NCBI GenBank assembly: GCA_011800155.1
Contig: CM022372.1
Location: 1,116,001-1,180,000, forward strand
Direction of reading: 5' to 3'
Source: Flammulina velutipes
Lineage: Eukaryota; Basidiomycota; Agaricomycetes; Agaricales; Physalacriaceae
DNA: 64,000 bases
Each line of letters opens with the position of its first letter. Position 1 is the first letter of the stretch. The notes beneath the pieces are model-generated. The model was given only the letters and a program-made list of their open reading frames with translations. It had not been told where the DNA came from and made no database searches. The translations under genes were made by a program, and so were the position numbers. Below are positions 21,465 through 32,608 of the stretch, piece after piece.

Positions 21465-22538
21465 CTACGAAGGGCACCCTGAAATATGATGATCGTGGGT
21501 TGGACATGCAGAACGTACATGTGGATTAAGACAAGGGCATGAGTTCATGACTGGTACACACCATCCTATATCTCTCCTGACCAACTGGAGCGTATTCGGA
21601 AATACATATCGCTTGAAGAAAGAACGTGTACTTGGATAAGAGTCCCTCCTGAAGTATACATCTACGAAGCTCAGCTCCCGAAGAGTGGGCGTATAGAGCA
21701 GAGAAGCAAGGTGACAGAGCTCTTTCGGTATATCCGCGGTGCATACATTGAAACGTAGGATGACCAGTAGCGGCAAAATTATCTTTCTGCGGATGGAGAC
21801 CTTTGGATGAAGAGACGTCCTAGAGGGAACACCTGAGGCGCGGAAGGTGATGTTCAGCTCGCGCAAGTGACACGAGACGCGTAGCATGTACACCACGTCA
21901 CGTACCGCGTCTGTTCCGGCAGTGAACCCATGATGCGTGTAGTCCAGATGTGTGAGATTGTGGAATAGTGATGGAAGCCAGAGGAGGTGAATACCGTCGA
22001 GTGTGACTCTCCTCAAGCGTGGTGCATAGCCACCGAAAAGAAGAAACTCCTTAGAGTCGTCGTTCTGTGGGTTGACCAATGACAACTCTTCCAGCGCGCT
22101 GGCGCGGATTCGAGGCCATGTAGAGCAGCATTCGGATAAAGCTGCGTTCCACACCAACGGGACGTAGTTTGTAATGGTGATGTGTAGGGAGCGCCATCGG
22201 TGGAGGTATGGAATTGCGAAGTACATGATACGCTGCAGGTATTCGGTATTTGTGTATGTCCCGCGTGGTGCGCGATGCGATCGAGTGGATTGTATGTGCA
22301 TGTCCAGAGAGCACGATTTAGCGCGACGTATCCTTTCAGCCCACATTACCTCCCGATGATCGAGGTTAATTGTTCTCCACAGACGTGGCGTTTGCAAAGC
22401 TACGACTCTCCACGTTCGGCATACATGGGAGACAGTTAACGGTATCATGGGATCGTAACGAGAGGCTATTACAAGAATCGAGGCCAGAATTTCGAGTGGG
22501 AGATGATGGATGGGATGTTTTCGGCGAGGGGTATGCAT
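21465..22538 (-). CDS. F-box protein
   Basis: This single-exon reading frame has its first ATG at 22538 (MHTPRRKHPIHHLP), giving 357 residues. The F-box lies at about residues 9-55 (IHHLPLEILASILVIAS, then VSHVCRTWRVVALQTPRLW), the common agaricomycete F-box-like form that binds Skp1 in SCF ubiquitin ligases. The rest has irregular leucine-rich blocks such as LEELSLVNPQ and LRRVTLDGIHLLW. The frame is open for another 25 codons upstream without an ATG, so an upstream exon is possible. The C-terminus is Cys/His-rich (CVPVMNSCPCLNPHVRSACPTHDHH), of unknown meaning. Confidence 0.72.
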   Translation of the reverse strand: MHTPRRKHPIHHLPLEILASILVIASRYDPMIPLTVSHVCRTWRVVALQTPRLWRTINLDHREVMWAERIRRAKSCSLDMHIQSTRSHRAPRGTYTNTEYLQRIMYFAIPYLHRWRSLHITITNYVPLVWNAALSECCSTWPRIRASALEELSLVNPQNDDSKEFLLFGGYAPRLRRVTLDGIHLLWLPSLFHNLTHLDYTHHGFTAGTDAVRDVVYMLRVSCHLRELNITFRASGVPSRTSLHPKVSIRRKIILPLLVILRFNVCTADIPKELCHLASLLYTPTLRELSFVDVYFRRDSYPSTRSFFKRYVFPNTLQLVRRDIGWCVPVMNSCPCLNPHVRSACPTHDHHISGCPS

Positions 22539-23701
22539 TGATGCTCGAGTGCCAACGCGAAAGGAATTCAATTGTCTATGTCGGCGGTTAGAGGGGCTAA
22601 AATGAACTAGCAATAGAACCTACGGAGCGGGCATCAAGATGGATCTGAACATACTAAACAACCCGGGTGCATGCTGCTTTCTACTCTTCTTTGCTTCATG
22701 GCGGAGAGGGCAGGAGGTCATCATAATACATGGCATGCAGAGGCAAAGAGAGGAGGGAGATGATATAGATTCGAAAGATCCTTTGATAAGGCGTGAAGCC
22801 ATAATAAGGGCAGGTCGGGGAACAGCCTTGAATGAGACAAGGAGGGTCATGTTATGGCAGTGACGGTGGACAAACGGAACAGGGAAGATCCGGCGACATC
22901 TTGCATTGTGCCAATGCTTGTCAAACCTGGGATTAACTATACATTAGAATGCAGAGAAGGACAAAGCAAGCGAGTTACTTACTAAAAGAAGGTATAACTG
23001 AGGGGGTGCCTACGGTTAGACACCGAGGGTTGTAAAAGAAATTGAAAGTTCAATTTGCTATGGCGTGAATACTTTGAAAGTAGTCTATCAGTGGAAGGGA
23101 TGAAATCCATGTCCAGAAGGTGGACTAGGGCAACGGACGACGGACGTCGCATTGATCGGGAATCGGACCGGAATCAACGCAAACGCCAGTCCCGCTAAAT
23201 GTGGCGCAATTGATTTTGCCCTGACTTCCAGGAGGTAGATGATGTCAACGAATGCGCTTGGAATAGGCCGGGTCAATATACACTAGTATACACTTCGTAA
23301 CATCACTTGCAAGTTGCAACGATCCAGGAGCCCGGGATGCTATCCGCGTAATCACGTGATCCTCAAAGAATGATCAATGATTAAATTAACCTAGGAATTG
23401 GCTCGTACGTTGATACACTGTCATTACTTGGCGGCGTTAACGTTTGCCTATCATGCTAGTGACGGCGGGGGAAGACCAGAACAGTCGAAACTATTCTTTG
23501 CTTGAACCACCGTCGACTCGGAAACAACCTTTTGCGTTGATCGGATGATTTGCGGCCCCTGGCCACAATCAAATATCCAGGGCAAGTAAGGATTGGCAGT
23601 TTGACTCAGTCGTCGCCCGTACTTAAAATGTTTCAATTTGACCCAGTTGTTCCCACACCGCTTCCGAAATCTTACTGATTAATCACTCTTTCTTTCACAC
23701 C
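22539..23701. other. Intergenic region
   Basis: A 1.16-kb stretch between the divergent F-box and Zn2Cys6 genes. Short open frames near 22620-22860 overlap on both strands and show no family resemblance. No repeat or RNA gene was recognised. Confidence 0.45.
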
Positions 23702-26680
23702 ATGAAGACCCGGGATGCAGACTCGAGCAAGAAAAGGCGGTTGCCTCGTGCCTGCGATAACTGCAAACGCAAGAAAAGTAAGCTATGGTCATGGTCGTGC
23801 GAGCTTCCTTTATTGATGCCTTCTTAGTTAAATGTAGGTTTAGGAACTCTCGCCGCTCATCTAGCAACTAATCCTCACAGGCGATAGTGAGGAGATGCCC
23901 GGGAAACGCTGCTCAAACTGTATTACATACAATGTGCAATGCAAGCACATTGAAGCTTTGAACGTTCGTGATAATTTTGGTGTAAATGATTGCATACGCT
24001 AATAGTCAGCGCAGAGTTTTGGTACCGCCAGAGGGTACGAACTCTTTCTCGACGACAAATCGGCCCTACTTATGAACTCAACATTGATCTATAGTTATGT
24101 TCAGAAGCTTGAAAGTCGCGTTCAGAAGCTCGAGGCTGTCTTTAAAAAGGTGAATAATTATTGTGCTCGTTGTGAACCCTTGCGCTCATATGCAATAGCT
24201 ATTGCCAGACGTAGATATCGAGAATGAGATAGCAGCAGCCGAAGTGGAGGCGGCTTTTTCCGATCCCAAACGAAGCCGTTTCGACGATCCTGTGGCTGAG
24301 ATCAGTCGGAGTGTCAGCCAGATCCTCGTCATACCCCCTGGTAAACGCTTTTTTGGCAAATCAAGGTGGCTCCAGCAGTAGTACAATTCTCTTACAATTT
24401 ACTGATATTTCTCCCGTAGCGGCCTTCACATCGTTCCTATGGTCATAGAGGCCAAGGCTCGATATCTAAGAAGCCGTGGAGAACCATGCCCGTCCACCGT
24501 GCAGATTAAGAAACGCGAGGAGTTCTGGAATTTTCAACCGGTAAGTCGATTCTCACTAGGATGACTCAAGACGCTAAATTTTACCAATAGTGGTCCGGAT
24601 TTCCTGTCGACGATCCTACTGGCTATGAATATCCACCGGACGACCTAATGTCATCTCTTGTCGACTTATATTTTCGAAACCAGAATGCGTGTCTACCTTT
24701 GTTGCATCGCCCAACGTTCGAAAAGGAAATGAAGGCACTTTCCTACTTGTACGACAGACAGTTTGGGGCCACCCTCCTTCTGGTATGCGCTCATGGTTCG
24801 CGGCATTCTGACGACGAACGTGTATTCGTCGAAGGGAACGGTGAAGCGGGATGGAAGTGGCTTTTCCAGGCCATATCCACCCGAAATGGTTTCGAAGGGC
24901 GAGATCTTACAACCCTCTACGAACTCCAAATACACGCAGTCAGTTACTATGCATATCTTTGCGCTCTTACCAACGTAGATACAGCTCTCAGCTTCATATC
25001 TCCAAACCGTCGGTCGCTGGGAAACTGTCTGGACACAATTAGGGTTTGCCTTTCGCCGCGCGCAAGATATCGGTGCGCACTTGCGTAGAGGCAGCCCACC
25101 AAATGCCCAGGATGAGCTTTGGAAACGTGCATTTTGGTTCGTGTTTCTTTCTATTCCCAGGGACACGATATTTATTGTATTGCAGGGTCCTCTATTGCAT
25201 TGACGTATCAATGGCATGTCGATACGGCAGACCAGTGTCTATGATGTACGAAGAGTGAGCATTGATATCATATCTATGTCGCAAATTGGCTAATCTCTTG
25301 GTAAAGCATCGATGTCGATTTCCCAATCGAGTGCGACGATGAGTACTGGGACCATGAGGATCCTCAGCAGAACTTTGTCCAACCACCAAATAAGCCCTCA
25401 GAAATCTCGTACTTTATCTCCCTTCTAAAGCTCATGGAGATCGCAGCCTACGTGAAGCGCTTCATCGTGAGCATTTTACCATTCCTGTTCTGAATACGTG
25501 ACTGATGGCTACGAAGTATTCGAGTCGGAAATCCATGATACTTGGCGGATACCGCCGACCCTCAGAACAAGAGCTCCTTTCCAGCTTTGATGCTGCACTT
25601 AACCAGTGGTGCCAGGAAATTCCTACACATTGTGCGTATTAGATGGATGTATACTCTCCAATTACCAAGGTGGCTTATTCCTCCCAGTGAAATGGGATCC
25701 AAACGAAACCAACTACACGTTCTTCATACAGTCAGGATTCCTTCATATAGTGTTCCATTACATCCGCATTCTTGCCCATCGACCTTACGTGGTAGGTCTG
25801 GTCGACGACCCGATACAGCTAGCACAATCGATGAGCGCGACAGCTTGCATGCAAGCAGCACATGCGTGCCTCGACGTCGTTGCGGGACTCAAAAGGGTCG
25901 ATTATATCATGAACTTACCTACAGTGGTACGCTCTCTTTTGCTCTACTGCCTTCCGATATTGAGCTGGAACGATTGGTTAGTCGACTGTTGGCGCTGTCA
26001 CGCTCACCCTGCTACTTATCATGTATGGCAAAGGAAAGCCTACCACTACCGACGTGAGGCATGTATCCACGGCTCTTGAAATGTTGAAGAGCATGGAGAA
26101 GAGGTTCGGTATTTACATACCTTCTCCGCTGATGCTGACTGCTTTCTAGTATCCCCTCAGCCGGCGCGTTTTGGTGAGCATTCCAACCATATGGCTTGCG
26201 GCGTTGTCGTACTAATTCGTCGTTCTCAGGGACCTATTGTCGCATTTGACTCTTGGTGAATCGTACCAACACAACATGCGCCAGCAAGAGGTGATTCCGC
26301 CGCCATCGTTGCGAAAGCGAGCCCACGAAGCTCCAGTAGCCGATGATACGGTATCATCGTCGTCTTCACTCTCACAGGATATCAACCTTCCTGGCCCCTG
26401 CATTCCCGTTAATTCTAATTTCTCTTCAGAGGTTCTCGATTTCTACAGAGGAGACTCATTCGCTACCCCATCCGACGAGGGAGATTTGTTCAATCAAACA
26501 TACACTCCCTTAATATCACAGCCCGTATATCATGAATCGATTCCAGCGTCTGGAATACCGTCATTCGATTATTTTGCTACGCAGCCGTTCTTGTCAGCTT
26601 CAGGATCGAGCTGGCCCAACATCGATATTCCAGAGTACGTTTCCCCAAGTTCGAACTTCCAGCGCTCATTGAACCTTTGA
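23702..26680 (+). CDS. Zn2Cys6 transcription factor with fungal-specific middle domain
   Basis: Sixteen exons: 23702-23777, 23828-23833, 23881-23963, 24015-24034, 24095-24149, 24199-24365, 24420-24540, 24591-24938, 24979-25136, 25186-25254, 25307-25466, 25517-25631, 25688-25926, 25982-26103, 26150-26173 and 26230-26680. They sum to 737 residues with every phase consistent. The zinc cluster reads ACDNCKRKKIKCDSEEMPGKRCSNC, then VQCKH. The Ile-Lys-Cys stretch comes from a 6-nt exon (TTAAAT); without it the third Cys is lost. A coiled linker (YVQKLESRVQKLEAVFKK) and the fungal transcription-factor domain (PF04082-like; LVDLYFRNQNACLPLLHRPTF, then RRAQDIGAHLRR) follow. The Ser-rich C-terminus may activate transcription. 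Target genes are unknown. Confidence 0.88.
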
Positions 26681-28601
26681 CACAGCAGAACCCCAGATAG
26701 CTACTTGGACTTACATCGTAGTTCCCACATGCGCCACCATATTGATTAGATGTATCAAACTGTACTTTATGTAACCTTAATGGTTCGCAACATCACCGAT
26801 TGTGATATCACTTTTCTACTATACTATTTCCTCTTCTTTGATAGACGGTCTGCCAATTGTTCTTTCAGATAGATTTGGTAGCATGGCATCAGTTGTTTTC
26901 ATCGTCTCATTCATCACCGAAATCACATCTATCGCCTCCACGATCCAAACCGTAAGACTGATCCGTTCGCCATATATGATCTATTGAAAACAGCCGCCCC
27001 CGGACTGATGCGAAGGCGAAAACACCGCTAAGTAGATGTCGTCAAAGTACCAAACTTCTTCCAACATAGTCAACGTCATCTGTAGCTAGTTTTATTCAGC
27101 CTACATGGGAGATTAGATTATCACATCCAGACTGGTAGTGATGACTCGCGTTCCTGCTCATGGTAAGGTCACCTTGTGTGCATCGCACTTGTGAGCTCAT
27201 CTTCTTCACGGTGACGGAGAGGCCTATTGACACACACTTCTGAACCTATCAGGAAAACAGCTCTTTGCGATCCAACCACAACGTTGCGCCGGGCAGCTTG
27301 AGTTGATTCTTCAAGCAATCCGCATAGCGAAGCCTCCTGATATCACTTACTGTCAACTGTGCTATCGGAGAGTAGAATATAGAGAGATGGAAGTCACCGG
27401 CCCCAAAGCTTCACTAACATTATCACCAGCCAATGGAGTATGGCAACAAGCACTTACTGACTTTCACAAGGTCCGTGTTGAGGAACGAGGACATACGCGA
27501 ACCAGGAACTATGCAGCTTACTCCCAGCTGGCGGGCCGTCAACGGTTCCAATAGTCCGAATGGAAATGCAGAAAGAGTTCGTACTGTGATTCATGCTCCG
27601 GAGATGGTCACACGATTTAGGTTTACGTCCGGTACAGTGTGGCGAGACTTTCGTCATGTCTCGTCTGTAGGAGTCATGAAAAGCGGGAAGAGGTAAGTGC
27701 ATGCATGGCCTCAGAAGATGAATCCCGTAAATATCCTTGGAAGCCAAGATCGCGGTTCTTTTGGTTGCCGATGTCTATTCACGGAATGCGGGTATGAGAG
27801 CTTGAGAAAAGGTCACCAAAGGAAGTTCGTATTCAACGCCTGAGACTACTTGAAAATTTTAGCGAGCGTCTCCTTGACGGGTCGACTGAAGAGAGACAAA
27901 CTTATAGGGCATAGACGCCTATCGTATAAGTTTCCACCCTCAACGTAAGTTATCTCTACGCGGTCTTTTGTTAGCGGAAGCAGTGAGCAGGGTGACTTAA
28001 CCTGTTGCAATGCTCACGATAGCTTCCGTTTAGATGATTGCTAGATGAACGTCAAGGGAGAGTGTAAGTCGCGTGAACAGCCAGGTAGTTCCTTGCCATG
28101 GGGGATGACAATGTCCTTATTCGTCGGGATGTGATTGATACACGTTGAAGCGCTAGATCGGCTTTTAATGTCAGAAAGCATACATGATTTTCCAGGTGTC
28201 GAAATCCCGAATCCACTCCATACGCCAGCAACGCGAGGAACTAAAGAACCGAGGAAAAGACTTCAACAGTCAGCGCTGTACGAGAAAACAAGCGGAAGTA
28301 AGAAAGTCCAACATGGCCTAGAGCACTCAAACAATTTGCAGCGATGAAAGGTCGAGAGATTTGCTGCCTTGGAGGAGAAAGGTGGCGTCGCGGTCCGGGC
28401 GGTCCGCCTAGATAACTTGTTCGAGAATAATCTACATCGATTTTAGTCAACACTTGTTAAACTGCCTTGAGACGTCGCGTCCGTGTCGCCTTCGTCTTCA
28501 CTATAGCTGGGTGAGTATGTAATTGACGGTTGTGCAGCGATTGGGGTTGCGGACCGGGAACCTTTGACAGAGTCATTCTCGAATTTGAGGAAACATAATG
28601 A
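26681..28601. other. Long intergenic region
   Basis: A 1.9-kb stretch in which I could not support any gene. Small frames near 27303-27554, 27454-27747 and 28135-28347 have no splice partners or recognisable motifs. No clear terminal inverted repeats were seen. It may hold non-coding RNA or decayed sequence. Confidence 0.4.
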
Positions 28602-29855
28602 CTATTCACCATTCAGTAAGCTACCACTGAAAGATGGTCGATTCAAAGGGGGTGGTCGAGTAGAGTAAACATTGTGTGGCTTGGGTGTGAGAGCAGGAGA
28701 AGGTAATGGCTCGCTGTCGTGACTGTGCCCGTGCCCATGGTCATGATTATGATTATGGTCGTGGCCGTGGCCGTGGTCATGGTCGTGATTGTGGTCATGG
28801 TCATGGCCATGATGGTGGAGATGCTCTTCCTCAAGGATAGGTGGGACGGAATTATGTCTCGAGTCACGAGCGTTGAGTTGACCTTGTTCTGATGCGCCAC
28901 CCGAATTCCATTTATCGAATTTGACGCGCGGATCGTCTACAGGGACAAAGAGACTCTGATCTTCATATTCTTCGTGGATCTCAGTCATTGCGGCAGCCGT
29001 CGGACGCGGAGGTATTCTGTGGATAAATCCGTATCTTAAGCGGACGATTAGATTAATTATTGATGAACTAGAGTGCAGGCACGCACCCGAAAACACAACC
29101 AAGGAGGCCTGTACCTCCCCAGTGACGATTGGGAACAAGGACAACTTCTCGAAGAGCGCTGGTAATACGATGAGAGGCAAAATTGTGCATTAGGAAGGAC
29201 ATACTCGAAATCATGAGAATACACATAAACTCTGAGTGGTTTATCAACATGCTATTGCAAGCGTTAGCAGTAAACATGGCAAGGAAGGTGCTGGGACGAA
29301 CTGCTTCCACCAGATCATAGAAATCGTTTTCAGCCGACAGGACCCCTCCAGACCATCCTGTGATGTAGTCACCGTAGGGCACCAATCCGGCACTTTCAGC
29401 GGGGCTGCCTTCGACGACGTCCAGAACATGCCATACGTTATCAAGTGCGAATTCGGGTTCACATATTCGCATACTCAGACCGAGGAGCGATGGTTGCGTC
29501 TGGGAGTCAGCTTGTTGGGACCAAGCCCGGGAGGGAATGATGGATACAACTGCGTGGCGTTAGTTGACGCATTCACGCAGCGACAGGGTTCGTCTTACTT
29601 GCCTCGCGTCTGCTGGTCCTTGCTGTTCCATACGAGGAGATTCAGTGTCCTATTTTCGTGGGCCTCGACTATGCGTTCAAGTTCGGCGACATCAACGTTG
29701 CTGTGTGCCATTGCGTCGTCGCCGTCGTATCCAACGACAAAGTCAAAGAACGGTTCGATCGATGTGCGCGACGCCGGCGATGATGGAGTGACGCGCAGAA
29801 CATGCAGCGCATGCGTCGGAACTGAGGACTGGGACGCGGACTGGGATTGACCCAT
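28602..29855 (-). CDS. GRH1: GRASP55/65 Golgi reassembly stacking protein
   Basis: Five exons on the minus strand: 29855-29603, 29549-29302, 29251-29205, 29158-29087 and 29034-28602; phases agree and give 350 residues. The start MGQSQSAS offers Gly2 for N-myristoylation. Two PDZ-like GRASP repeats follow, with ALHVLRVTPSSPAS and FFDFVVGYDG, then NVWHVLDVVEGSPAESAGL, HVDKPLRVYVYSHDFD and GGTGLLGCVFGYGFIHRIP. The protein tethers Golgi membranes and takes part in unconventional secretion; yeast Grh1 is the counterpart. The first intron (29602-29550) begins with GC (AG|GCAAGT). The C-terminal half carries an unusual run of alternating His, Asp, Gly and Asn (coding 28723-28825). Confidence 0.88.
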
Positions 29856-30024
29856 GCTGGCGGGAAGCAGATGATGTGACGGTGACGTGACCGAGCACTC
29901 TGACTTTGTAAAATTTCTACGCGTCTCGCGTCCATCATACAGCAGCTCAGCTTGCGGAATGCGGTGCGTTTGGTATTTGCTTGCTCTCAAGCGCGTCTTA
30001 CAAGCAGCCAGGCAGTAGCAACTT

Positions 30025-32136
30025 ATGTTCTTCTGCCGTCGACACCTGTCCCATGCCATCTTTACCGAATCCTCCAAGCGGTTCTTCGCCCAGGCAGCCA
30101 CGCAAGTCGGTGCCAGTAGCGCGACGGCGGCACATTCTAGACGACTACTCCGCCGTAACGACCCCCGGGCCCAAACGCAGCGCGACAGTCACCCAGCCAT
30201 TGGCCTCTCCAATTTCAAGCTCGCACTCTCCGACATTCTTCGAGACAAAGCCATGCCGCAGGAGGAACGGGCGGAACAGCTCAGGTCATGCATTAACTCG
30301 GCCTATTTTCCGGTCCTCGAGCCCCCCGAAGCCATGCAACTTGTCGAAGCCTACCGCGACGTGTCTGGCGGCTGGAAGTCTCTCAAACTCAACAGTTTCT
30401 TTCGACTCGTTTGCAAGGTTTGTCCGGTCACCTCCTCTCGCACGACAGATCCCGGCCTCCTTCACATTCTACACCCTGGGATTCTCATGCACCTTCGTTC
30501 ATTCACACCTCCGGAGGCTGCCTACAATTATCGTCCCTGGCAACTCGTCCGACACCTCCCACTCTACATTCGTCAACTCTTGCGCCACGGCCTCTACCCC
30601 CAGGTTCTCGAAATATTTGAGATCTATCTCCAGAAGGAATTCATCCAGCCTATACCGGAGCTGGCGGCGACAGAAAACATCCCTGTCATAGTCCTCCTCA
30701 CACTGGCAAAGGCATCATTGCAGTGGCATTGGCGCCACAACGCCGCGTTACTCGTCATCAGTGCGATGGAGGGGCAGCCTTATATTCCCGAAGATGCGCG
30801 CCCCGCCGTGGATGACATTGTCTTTTCCGTTCTCCATCATTGTTTGCAGGATGGGAGGCCTGCATTGTTGGATCGATGCATGCGGTTAGTGCAGATTTTG
30901 CATCCCACTCGTCCACTCTCGGACCCCGTGATAAAGCAATTCTACATTGCCTTGAAGAAGGCTGACCAACCTGATATGGTCTGCGATCTGCATTTCTTCC
31001 TTAATCGACCGGATATCCTCAGATCCCACGCCTACCCTCTCCCTCCTCCTGAAACCCTCCTCTGGATCCTCCAGTCACTTCAAAGAAGATCGGCAGCCTC
31101 TCATCTCGCTCGCAGATTGGTCTCGCACGTCGTTCAAAACGAAATAACTATTCCTGTTCAAGACCGCGCAGCATTCATCACCATGGCGGCTGAGAGTGGT
31201 TTTGGTGTCCTTGCCAAGCGTCTCTGGCTCCGCTACAGCCATGGTCCCGACAGGATAGTCGTAACGGGCGACTCAGCCCTCATGCTTCGAATGGCCAGCC
31301 TCTTCTCGCACATACGCTACACAAATGTCAATCGAGCGTCCTCTCACAAATCTCTTAACTCGGCCGCTTTGCTTGGTCGGGCGCAAGATGCTGAAGAATT
31401 TACCAACAAGATTCTTACGGAATACGCCAGCGCTCACCATCCTCTGTATAACGCCGATCACCAACATCTTACCAGTTTTGCGCGCGCGAACTTTATGGTC
31501 GGCCGCGTCGGTTACGCGGTTAAGCTATACAAGAAGATCCTCGACCACGGCTTCACACCAGATATCTACGATGTCCATGTCATTCTTCAGTCACTGGCTC
31601 AGAGAAATCCTCGCGTAGCTGCAAAGATGATCGCCCGAATGATGGAGAGAGGAGTGCAACCTGTCGGCCTTACTTTTGGGATTGTCCTTCACAATGCTCT
31701 AGAACAAGGCGATATCGCGGTTTTTCTGGAGGTGCTTTCCAAGGCAGTGGAGTGCGGGGTGGACCTCACACACAAGACGTTGGTATCACTCGTCCGTTAC
31801 AACGCGGAGTCAGCGGTGCAGGCAGAGCCTTCAGAGCAGCTTGCCAAATTTTTGGGGGTGTTGAGCGTCATGAAGGGTATGCGAAACGTTGGCCTGGTTA
31901 CATCGCCACACTTGGGCAAGTTTTTGGTGTATTGTGCGTTGGATGCAAAGCAACCCACGATAGCGTATAGATTCTGGGATCTAATGCTACGACATACGGC
32001 AGAGTGGAGCGACAAGGAACAAGTACAAATACGAAGCCGCCTGTCGAACAGGATAATGGAGCTACATAACCGAGGAGACCTGGGACGGGGGCGAGCGGAG
32101 GTTATGTTGTCTAGGCTCGGGCGACGGTTGCATTGA
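30025..32136 (+). CDS. Mitochondrial pentatricopeptide-repeat protein
   Basis: This is an intronless gene of 703 residues starting MFFCRRHLSHAIFTESSKRF, an Arg/Ser-rich N-terminus without acidic residues, as expected for mitochondrial import. Helical repeats run through the body; the clearest PPR units are YKKILDHGFTPDIYDVHVIL and the following MIARMMERGVQPVGLTFGIV, near residues 490-560. PPR proteins bind organellar RNA in a sequence-dependent way; the RNA target is unknown. A 703-codon exon without introns is exceptional among the neighbours. It diverges from GRASP, with 169 bp between starts. Confidence 0.75.
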   Translation: MFFCRRHLSHAIFTESSKRFFAQAATQVGASSATAAHSRRLLRRNDPRAQTQRDSHPAIGLSNFKLALSDILRDKAMPQEERAEQLRSCINSAYFPVLEPPEAMQLVEAYRDVSGGWKSLKLNSFFRLVCKVCPVTSSRTTDPGLLHILHPGILMHLRSFTPPEAAYNYRPWQLVRHLPLYIRQLLRHGLYPQVLEIFEIYLQKEFIQPIPELAATENIPVIVLLTLAKASLQWHWRHNAALLVISAMEGQPYIPEDARPAVDDIVFSVLHHCLQDGRPALLDRCMRLVQILHPTRPLSDPVIKQFYIALKKADQPDMVCDLHFFLNRPDILRSHAYPLPPPETLLWILQSLQRRSAASHLARRLVSHVVQNEITIPVQDRAAFITMAAESGFGVLAKRLWLRYSHGPDRIVVTGDSALMLRMASLFSHIRYTNVNRASSHKSLNSAALLGRAQDAEEFTNKILTEYASAHHPLYNADHQHLTSFARANFMVGRVGYAVKLYKKILDHGFTPDIYDVHVILQSLAQRNPRVAAKMIARMMERGVQPVGLTFGIVLHNALEQGDIAVFLEVLSKAVECGVDLTHKTLVSLVRYNAESAVQAEPSEQLAKFLGVLSVMKGMRNVGLVTSPHLGKFLVYCALDAKQPTIAYRFWDLMLRHTAEWSDKEQVQIRSRLSNRIMELHNRGDLGRGRAEVMLSRLGRRLH

Positions 32137-32608
32137 CACTCGTAGCAATGCCAGGGAGACAGATACTTGAATGTAAAGACTCAGTGAGCAGTATCTGCGA
32201 CTCACGTGTATTAAGGTGGTTCGCCGGCTAATTATGGTCGTCTGCAGCTCTTGGTTGAGAGCGCAAAGTGTGTATGATGGTGATTAACCGGCAATGACCC
32301 GGGTCAGACCGCACGATGGGCACTTGACTGGGGAAGGTCGGCCTCGTGATGAAGAGATGCACTTGACACCGTGTGGAAGCTCTCTAGATTCGTGCTCGAT
32401 TTGGGGTTTTTATTTTAATGATTTTAAACCACTGGAGGCCCGAAAGGGTTGGTGATTCTATCTGACTTCATGCTTCTCGAGAATGTGGAAATGCGACCGA
32501 GAGTAGCTACAAACACGGTGCTACACACGCGCGTGGTTTTCAATAAGCAATAAGAGGGACGCTTTGCCAAATTCTATTTCCGAACTCCTTTTCCCCCCCA
32601 TCCTCGAT
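32137..32608. other. Intergenic region
   Basis: These 472 bp between two plus-strand genes contain AT-rich stretches near 32406-32430 and a pyrimidine-rich leader before 32609. No gene was seen. Confidence 0.5.

Noticed and set aside
22620..22863. Overlapping frames on both strands upstream of the F-box gene
   Set aside because: The two strands are open over the same stretch with low-complexity text; neither shows family resemblance.
29236..29850. 204-codon plus-strand frame opposite GRASP
   Set aside because: Antisense to exons with clear GRASP motifs.
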